Source: Lelliottia sp. JS-SCA-14 (GTDB taxonomy: Bacteria; Pseudomonadota; Gammaproteobacteria; Enterobacterales; Enterobacteriaceae). Taken from it: 64,000 nucleotides of DNA. This document shows positions 57,957 through 64,000 of this stretch, one piece after another. Below the pieces are notes generated by a model that did no database searches, was not told the DNA's origin, and saw only the letters and a program-made list of their open reading frames with translations. The position numbers and the translations under genes are program-made. Each line of letters opens with the position of its first letter. The first letter of the stretch is position 1. The stretch spans positions 682,001 to 746,000 of the forward strand of contig NZ_CP141606.1 in the NCBI RefSeq assembly GCF_035593345.1. Direction: 5' to 3'.

Positions 57957-58753
57957 CAGAATTCATCCTCATCGTCGTCAACCCGGCGTGCCGCTACCGC
58001 CTGCGGGGCTTCCGGTTTGTAGTTGTAGTGGATCAGCGCCAGCAGACTGCCGACGATCACCAGCGCCACCATGTTCAGCTTCAGAAAAACGATGCAGATA
58101 AAGCCGACGAGGAAGTAGATCAGCATGGTGTAATTTTTGATGATCTGTTTCAGCAGAATGGCGATCCCCACCGCAGGCAAAATCCCGCCCAGCACGTTCA
58201 TGGTGGAGAGCACGATTTTCGGCAGACTGTCCATAAACCCGCTGATGTACTGCGCGCCGAAATAGACCGCGATAAAGGTCGGCACAAAGCGCAGGACAAA
58301 GTTCATCGCCTGCGGCCCGATGGCGCTGTTGAAGTAGATCCCGCGCTCATCGCCTTTCTCCAGCGCCACGTCGGCGCGGTGGTTCCAGTACGAGTTCAGC
58401 ACCATCATCGCGTTGAACAGAATGGTTCCGGCGATGCCGATGGTCGCCGCCAGCGCCACGGCCACCTCCGGCCCTTTTCCGGAGAGAATGCCCAGCGCAA
58501 TGGCGGGATAGGCGACGAAGTTCAGATCCGCAGGCATCGAGCCGCCCGGCGTGACCATCGCGATATAAACCGCCTGCACCGCCACGCCGATCATGATCCC
58601 GGTTTTCACATCGCCCAGAATCAAACCGACCAGCATGCCGGAAACCAGCGGACGGGAAATCAAATACCAGCCGCCGGTCAGGCCCAGCAGCCACGGGCTG
58701 CTGAGTGCGCCGAGATAGCACAGCAGCCCTATTAATGACGCTTCGATAATCAT
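57956..58753 (-). CDS. PTS mannose-class IIC component
   Basis: The 265-residue membrane protein is an EIIC of the mannose/sorbose family with about seven hydrophobic helices. The conserved segment VTPGGSMPADLNFVAYPAIALGI is near residues 68-90 and the N-terminal LGLTGGWYLISRPLVSGMLVGLILGD is typical. It is in one operon with IIA, IIB and IID. Confidence 0.92.
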   Translation of the reverse strand: MIIEASLIGLLCYLGALSSPWLLGLTGGWYLISRPLVSGMLVGLILGDVKTGIMIGVAVQAVYIAMVTPGGSMPADLNFVAYPAIALGILSGKGPEVAVALAATIGIAGTILFNAMMVLNSYWNHRADVALEKGDERGIYFNSAIGPQAMNFVLRFVPTFIAVYFGAQYISGFMDSLPKIVLSTMNVLGGILPAVGIAILLKQIIKNYTMLIYFLVGFICIVFLKLNMVALVIVGSLLALIHYNYKPEAPQAVAARRVDDDEDEF

Positions 58754-58763
58754 TCTGCGCTCC

Positions 58764-59258
58764 TCATTTCAGCTTCTGGCGGGCGTCCTGCCAGGTGTAA
58801 AAGCTGGCATCCGGCACGAGGCGAAACTCAACGTTATGCCCCTGCGCAGTCAGCCACTCAAACGCGGCAGCTTCGTCGGTGGTGACAGACTGATTCGGGC
58901 CGATGGTGGTGGTATTGGCACGGGCGCTCATTGGCCCGACGTTGATTTTGCCGTTACTGTTTTTCAGGCTAATACCCGCCTGCTCGAGACGCTGCAGGGT
59001 GACGGGCGATTTGCCAATCACGAAATAGCGTTTCTCGCTGGCAATCACCTTCGGCAGTTTTTCGATGGCGGTGGCGGTATCGAACAGCCACACTTTGGTG
59101 TCGGAGACCGCCCCTTTCATCACTGAGGAGAGCAGCGGATCGGCCGCAACGGCGTCATCAATGGCGACGATACCGTCACAGGGCAGCTCTTTGGCCCAGC
59201 GTGTGATGAGCTGCCCGTGGATCACCCGGTCATCAATGCGTACAAATGAAATACTCAT
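58764..59258 (-). CDS. PTS mannose-class IIB component
   Basis: The 164-residue cytosolic EIIB has its phosphorylated histidine in VRIDDRVIHGQLITRWA (about His14). It receives phosphate from IIA and passes it to the sugar. ATG 59258, with AAGGAG upstream, starts the family N-terminus MSISFVRIDDRV; a longer frame to 59279 overlaps IIA and is not preferred. Confidence 0.92.
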   Translation of the reverse strand: MSISFVRIDDRVIHGQLITRWAKELPCDGIVAIDDAVAADPLLSSVMKGAVSDTKVWLFDTATAIEKLPKVIASEKRYFVIGKSPVTLQRLEQAGISLKNSNGKINVGPMSARANTTTIGPNQSVTTDEAAAFEWLTAQGHNVEFRLVPDASFYTWQDARQKLK

Positions 59259-59268
59259 AGCATGCTCC

Positions 59269-59697
59269 TTAAAAGTCATCTGACTGCGCTGAGACGACAG
59301 GTTTTGCCTGAATCAACGTAGGATGGGTCAGTTCAATCAGTCGGGCCGCCGCGATATTGACGTCGGGCAGGTGCGCCACGTCGTCGGTCTGCAGCAGCAT
59401 CGGGAAATTCACCCCGGCCACCACGGCGACCGGCGGCTGGGTGTGGGGATTAAAGGCCGCTTCGCAGGCCACGTTCCACGGCGTGCCGCTCTGCATATCA
59501 CACAGCACCAGCACCCCGTCGGCCTGCGCGCTGGCGGCTTCCAGCACCGCGGCAAACTCGCGGCGAAAGCCTTCGATGCCCGCCTGTTCCGTCAGGCACA
59601 CCGCCTGAATGTGAGGAAGCTCGCCGTACACCATCTGCCCGCTTTGCAGCAGCGCGCTGGCCAGCGGCCCGTGGGTGGCGACAATAAACCGGATCAT
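59269..59697 (-). CDS. PTS mannose-class IIA component
   Basis: The 142-residue cytosolic EIIA has its phosphorylated histidine at His9 in IRFIVATHGPLASALLQS, and DMQSGTPWNVACEAA is the family motif around the second loop. IIA and IIB are separate genes here, unlike fused ManX. It begins two bases after the PMI-like gene. Confidence 0.92.
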   Translation of the reverse strand: MIRFIVATHGPLASALLQSGQMVYGELPHIQAVCLTEQAGIEGFRREFAAVLEAASAQADGVLVLCDMQSGTPWNVACEAAFNPHTQPPVAVVAGVNFPMLLQTDDVAHLPDVNIAAARLIELTHPTLIQAKPVVSAQSDDF

Positions 59698-59699
59698 GA

Positions 59700-61436
59700 T
59701 TACCCCCTTACCCAGGCTTTGATGGTGGCGAGCGGCTTACCGGAAGTTTCACCGGACGGTGAGATGCGGTATTCGCCGACATCTGCCGGAATGATAAAGG
59801 TCTCGGCGTAACGCACGGTGAAAGGAGCAAAGGCGCCGCTCGGGCTGTCGACGATGGCTCGATCGCCTTCCACCAGATTGAGCACGTTGACGCCGCCGTG
59901 GGTGTGATGCACGACCGGGGCGCTAAACCAGTGGCGACGCGTTTCGATAAATTCGCGCTCGTGCAGTCCGGTGCGCTCCTCCCGCCAGCCCTCTCCCTCG
60001 GCAATCGGCTCCACCTGATTCACCAGATGCTGATGCACCCACTGGGTATCGCGCTGCCAGTCAATGACCTTCTCGCCGTGATCGAGATGCACCGGGCGCG
60101 GCAGACCGTCCATGCCCAGGCGGCCCCAGTCCCAAAGTTTGAAGGTGAAGATATACGGCGTGGCGCTGATCTCCAGCACCATCGTCCCGGCACCGGAACA
60201 GTGAACGGTTCCCGCGGGGATCAGGAAATGATCGTGCTTCTTCGCCTGGATTTGGTTCACGAAACGCGCATCATCAAACGGCTGCTCGCCGCGACCGGCG
60301 CTTCGGAGGTTATCGAGCATCGCCTGCGGCTCAGTGCCGGTTTTGGTCCCGAGATAGACCATCGCGCCCGGCTCCGCTTCCAGAATGTAGTAGCTCTCAT
60401 CCTGGGTATAGTGCATGCCAAACTGCTGCTGGATGTACTCGGTCAGTGGGTGTACCTGGAAACTGAGGTTTTGCCCGCCGATGGTATCGAGAAAATCGAA
60501 GCGAATCGGGAACTCCGCGCCAAAGCGCGCGTGGACTTTTTCACCCAACAGCGCGCGAGGCTCAAGCAGCACCAGGTCCTGAGAGGGGATCTCGATCCGC
60601 ACCGCGCCAAAACGCAGTAACAGGCTGTTCTCCTCGGGCACACAGTCAAAACACCATGCGTAATTGGGTGCGGAGGGATCGAGATCGAATTTTTGCTTCA
60701 TCCACTGGCCGCCCCAGACGCCGGGGTCGAAGAAGGGGACGACGCGAAACGGCTGCTGGGTGGTTTGTTTGAGTCCGGCACGCAGCGCGTCGCCGGTGAC
60801 CATCGCCGGGCTGTCGGCACGGGTGGTATCCAGCAGGAAATCGGCGCGTTTGAGAAGCGGGGTTTTATGGCGGTCGAACACGCGCCATTCGACAAAGAAT
60901 GCCCGCTTGTAGCGACGCAGCATGTCTTCGCTCTGATTCTCTGCGCCCCAGTTATCCAGCTCGCCGCTGCGCATCCGCTGCTGGATCTCCCAGCGAGGCA
61001 GATCCGCATACACCAGCACATCACCCGGATGCACCAGCGCCGCGCCGGGGCCGTAAATCACGATCAGCCCGTCAGGGGCGTTGCTGACCTGCTCTTTCAG
61101 CGCGTGCAGCTTTTGCGGATCGATAAACTCGCTGAGCTGATGGCAGGAGAGCACGCCAAAGACGCGGTCATCCGTGAGGTTGCGCGCCAGAAGCTGGTGC
61201 AGGGCCGACTCATCGAGCCGCGCCTGTTCGGCGTTAATCACAAGGGCCGGGTTCAGCGCGGAGAGCAGATTTTCTTCCAGCTCGGCCAGGCGAACGCCCG
61301 GATAACAGTCAATTACCAGAACGGTTCGCTGGCCTGTTCTGGCGCGAAGCCGGGCCGTTATCGCTTCCCAGCCCTGCCAGGCGCTGTCGTCGTAGCCTTC
61401 AATCTGGAGCGTGGGATATTTTTCGTAGTAGCTCAT
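59700..61436 (-). CDS. class I mannose-6-phosphate isomerase-like protein with extra N-terminal domain
   Basis: The C-terminal part (about residues 210-578) is a type I phosphomannose isomerase-like cupin. It has GGQNLSFQVHPL, the ligand region DESYYILEAEPGAMVYLG and FLIPAGTVHCSGAGTMVLEIS. The N-terminal 200 residues look like a P-loop kinase fold, but the expected GxxxxGKS is replaced by DCYPGVRLAELEENL, so ATP binding is doubtful. At 578 residues it is far longer than ManA (about 390). It heads the PTS operon, with IIA two bases downstream and operator-like sites before it. A role in the sugar delivered by the PTS is inferred. Confidence 0.85.
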   Translation of the reverse strand: MSYYEKYPTLQIEGYDDSAWQGWEAITARLRARTGQRTVLVIDCYPGVRLAELEENLLSALNPALVINAEQARLDESALHQLLARNLTDDRVFGVLSCHQLSEFIDPQKLHALKEQVSNAPDGLIVIYGPGAALVHPGDVLVYADLPRWEIQQRMRSGELDNWGAENQSEDMLRRYKRAFFVEWRVFDRHKTPLLKRADFLLDTTRADSPAMVTGDALRAGLKQTTQQPFRVVPFFDPGVWGGQWMKQKFDLDPSAPNYAWCFDCVPEENSLLLRFGAVRIEIPSQDLVLLEPRALLGEKVHARFGAEFPIRFDFLDTIGGQNLSFQVHPLTEYIQQQFGMHYTQDESYYILEAEPGAMVYLGTKTGTEPQAMLDNLRSAGRGEQPFDDARFVNQIQAKKHDHFLIPAGTVHCSGAGTMVLEISATPYIFTFKLWDWGRLGMDGLPRPVHLDHGEKVIDWQRDTQWVHQHLVNQVEPIAEGEGWREERTGLHEREFIETRRHWFSAPVVHHTHGGVNVLNLVEGDRAIVDSPSGAFAPFTVRYAETFIIPADVGEYRISPSGETSGKPLATIKAWVRG

Positions 61437-61461
61437 TTTATCCTCCGTAATCGTTGCTTAA

Positions 61462-61477
61462 GGTTATTCGATTAACC
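61462..61477. promoter_or_regulatory. candidate LacI-type operator 1
   Basis: GGTTATTCGATTAACC is an imperfect palindrome 26 bases upstream of the PMI-like gene start codon on the divergent strand. It is well placed to block PTS operon expression. Confidence 0.68.
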
Positions 61478-61492
61478 GCGTTTGAGAAGGGT

Positions 61493-61509
61493 GGTTAACG
61501 CGATTAACC
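61493..61509. promoter_or_regulatory. candidate LacI-type operator 2
   Basis: GGTTAACGCGATTAACC shares CGATTAACC with operator 1 and has symmetric GGTTAA/TTAACC arms with one extra central base. It lies 31 bases from operator 1. Confidence 0.5.
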
Positions 61510-61583
61510 CGCCATTCCAGGCAATGAAAGGGGAAAAAGCGGGCGGAATGTGAAGAGGCTCACAGGGAAAAATGCAAAAAATA

Positions 61584-61599
61584 GGTTATTCGATTAATC
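61584..61599. promoter_or_regulatory. candidate LacI-type operator 3
   Basis: GGTTATTCGATTAATC lies 26 bases before the regulator's start codon. It is nearly identical to operator 1 and to the site before the cupin genes, suggesting autoregulation. Confidence 0.66.
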
Positions 61600-61625
61600 T
61601 GGAATGAAGTCTTAAAGGAGTCACT

Positions 61626-62633
61626 ATGACAGGAATCACGCTGGCCGATGTCGCGAAGCGGGCCGGAGTTTCAACGGCGACGGTCTCGATGGTGTTGTGC
61701 AACAAGGGGCGCATTTCACAGGCGACGCGCGAGCGGGTGCTGAAAGCGCTGGATGAATCGGGCTACGTCTATAACCAGACGGCGGCCAACCTGCGCAATC
61801 GCAGCAGCAATCAGGTCGGACTGCTGCTGCACGATATCACCAACCCTTTTTACGGGGAGATGACGGCGGGATTAAGCCACGAAATGGAGCGTCACGATCT
61901 GATGCTGTTTCTGGCGAACAGCGAAGAGTCGTCTCAGCGGCAGCAGAAATTTGTCGATTCTCTGATGCGCAATAACGTCGGCGGGATGGTGCTGTGCGCC
62001 GCCCGTGAAACGCCGCAGGCCTTTTTCGACGGCCTGAAGCGGCGCAACATTCCGGCGATTATGGTGGTGCGCCCGCTCAACGATCCGGATTTCGATTTTG
62101 TCGGGACGGATAACTTCCTCGGCACGCAAATGGCGACCGAACATCTGCTGCGGATGGGCCATCGCCAGATTGCCTTTATCGGCGGCAGCCAGAATTCCGG
62201 CTCGCGGGCGCAGCGTATCGGCGGCTTTACCAGTCAGCTGCTGGAGTACGGCGTTGCGCCGAATCCTGAGTGGATCATCACCTCGCAGGCCAGCCAGAGT
62301 GATGGGGCACGCGTGGCGGAAAGCCTGCTGCGGGGCAATCCGCAGATCACGGCGGCCATTTGCTATCAGGATATTGTGGCGCTCGGCGTTATGCAGAGTT
62401 TACGCAAACTGGGCCGCGAACCGGGGCGGGATTTCGCGCTGGTGGGCTTCGATGACATCACCGAAGCGGCGCTGGTTCAGCCCGCGCTGACCACGGTATC
62501 GGTCGCGGCGAAAGAGATCGGGCGTAAAGCCGGGGAGCTGCTGTTCAGCCGGATTCAGGGCAATGACGAACCGGCAAAACGGATCATCCTGCCACCGGCG
62601 CTGGTGGTGCGGGAATCATGCGGTTTTCGCTGA
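61626..62633 (+). CDS. LacI-family transcriptional regulator
   Basis: The 335-residue regulator has the LacI helix-turn-helix and hinge at residues 4-60 (TLADVAKRAGVSTATVSMVL...), followed by a periplasmic-binding-protein-like effector domain (GLLLHDITNPFYGEMTAGL, about 70-88). The ATG at 61626 follows AAAGGAGTC. It is divergent from the PMI-PTS operon. Four copies of a shared motif around the locus suggest it represses both the PTS operon and the cupin pair. The inducer is unknown. Confidence 0.92.
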   Translation: MTGITLADVAKRAGVSTATVSMVLCNKGRISQATRERVLKALDESGYVYNQTAANLRNRSSNQVGLLLHDITNPFYGEMTAGLSHEMERHDLMLFLANSEESSQRQQKFVDSLMRNNVGGMVLCAARETPQAFFDGLKRRNIPAIMVVRPLNDPDFDFVGTDNFLGTQMATEHLLRMGHRQIAFIGGSQNSGSRAQRIGGFTSQLLEYGVAPNPEWIITSQASQSDGARVAESLLRGNPQITAAICYQDIVALGVMQSLRKLGREPGRDFALVGFDDITEAALVQPALTTVSVAAKEIGRKAGELLFSRIQGNDEPAKRIILPPALVVRESCGFR

Positions 62634-62751
62634 TCCTCATGTCTTTTACTGATACTCCTCCCTGTTTATCATAAAATTCTAATCATCGGCGTTTTCAGAT
62701 AGCAGCATTGCCGAAGGCTGGTTAATCTGAAAACGATTTACATACTTTTAA

Positions 62752-63588
<837 letters not shown>

Positions 63589-63641
63589 GTTTTATTACCC
63601 ATCGTGATGTGGTTATTGCAGTCTTAATTGATTGATTGCAC

Positions 63642-63670
63642 AGGGCAATATTTTATTGCCCTTTTATTTT
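63642..63670 (+). terminator. dapB terminator
   Basis: AGGGCAATA-TTT-TATTGCCCT followed by TTTATTTT is an intrinsic terminator about 50 bases past the dapB stop. Confidence 0.88.
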
Positions 63671-64000
63671 GCCATTCTGGCATATTTTCTTTAGCTAAAG
63701 GCGTTAAAAATATCATTTTCTCTCAATTTTGTGTTATCGCACTGTAAATTTTGACCATCTGGTCTGGTTTTTATTGCCCCTCACACTAAGATCCCACTAA
63801 ACTCAGCGTACAAACGTTTTCTAACGTGATTTTGTTGATCTTTTTATGGCTTAAACTCCGTTAATCGCCAAAGGCGCGTAAAATAATAAACAAAAAAGCC
63901 ATTTTGAGTTGACTTTACCCCTCCAAATCCCCAGAATGCCGCCGTTTGCCGAAAATCCACTGGCAGCAAATTTGCATTGATTCATGACGTCGTTGTGAAT
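63671..64000 (+). promoter_or_regulatory. carAB promoter region (incomplete)
   Basis: No gene is seen after dapB to the window edge. The stretch aligns in place and sequence with the E. coli carAB control region. A PurR-like box GTACAAACGTTTTCTA is at 63808-63823. Near the end, TTTGCATTGATTCATGACG resembles the arginine-controlled P2 promoter upstream sequence, and the final TGTGAAT is the beginning of an ARG box. carA itself would start just outside the window. Confidence 0.65.

Noticed and set aside
63971..64000. Complete carA promoter and start
   Set aside because: The sequence stops inside the first ARG box, so the -10 element and the gene cannot be verified in this window.

Overview
The window is chromosomal DNA from a member of the Enterobacteriaceae, most likely from the Enterobacter/Lelliottia/Leclercia group. 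Gene order follows the region around 0 min of Escherichia coli (deoCABD, lplA, serB-radA-nadR, ettA, slt, trpR, rob, creABCD, arcA, thrLABC, talB, mog, dnaKJ, nhaAR, rpsT, ribF-ileS-lspA-fkpB-ispH, dapB). Proteins are nearly colinear with the E. coli ones but several accessory genes differ. The genus is an inference from protein similarity and gene content, not a measurement.

Layout. 1-390: start of yjjI. 391-4998: the deo operon for deoxynucleoside catabolism with a recognisable CRP/DeoR control region. 5098-10548: lplA, ytjB, serB, radA, nadR. 10610-13892: an accessory block (MDR oxidoreductase, divergent LysR regulator, IS110-family element) lying between nadR and ettA. 13950-26842: ettA, slt, trpR, yjjX, gpmB, rob, creABCD, arcA, yjtD. 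26977-36683: the attenuated thr operon, yaaX, yaaA, yaaJ, talB, mog. 36805-42523: an accessory block with an MFS carrier, an iron-type ABC importer with a Fur-box-like site, and a divergent ClC-family channel. 42641-55428: satP, dnaKJ, nhaAR, rpsT and the ribF-ispH run. 55583-62633: an accessory sugar locus with two cupin isomerases, a mannose-class PTS, a long PMI-like isomerase and a LacI-type regulator. 62767-63588: dapB. The window ends in what looks like the carAB promoter.

Most notable is the IS110-family element at about 12693-13892. Its 220-base leader reads as a bridge RNA: a 5' hairpin, then a target-binding loop whose two arms match the two flanks of this very insertion (9 and 12 bases), then a donor-binding loop whose arms match the element's own ends. 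A CT dinucleotide is present at both junctions, and joining the ends would assemble a TTGCCG-N17-TATCTT promoter placed to start the RNA at its first hairpin. The target is a dispersed palindromic intergenic repeat; another intact copy lies at 5051-5087.

The second notable region is the sugar locus at 55525-62633. A shared 16-base operator-like motif occurs before the cupin pair and three times around the LacI/PTS divergent region, so these genes probably form one regulon for an unidentified sugar. REP/BIME palindromes are abundant between genes, with tandem arrays at 18177-18448 and 56912-57115. No tRNA, rRNA, CRISPR array or prophage was seen.
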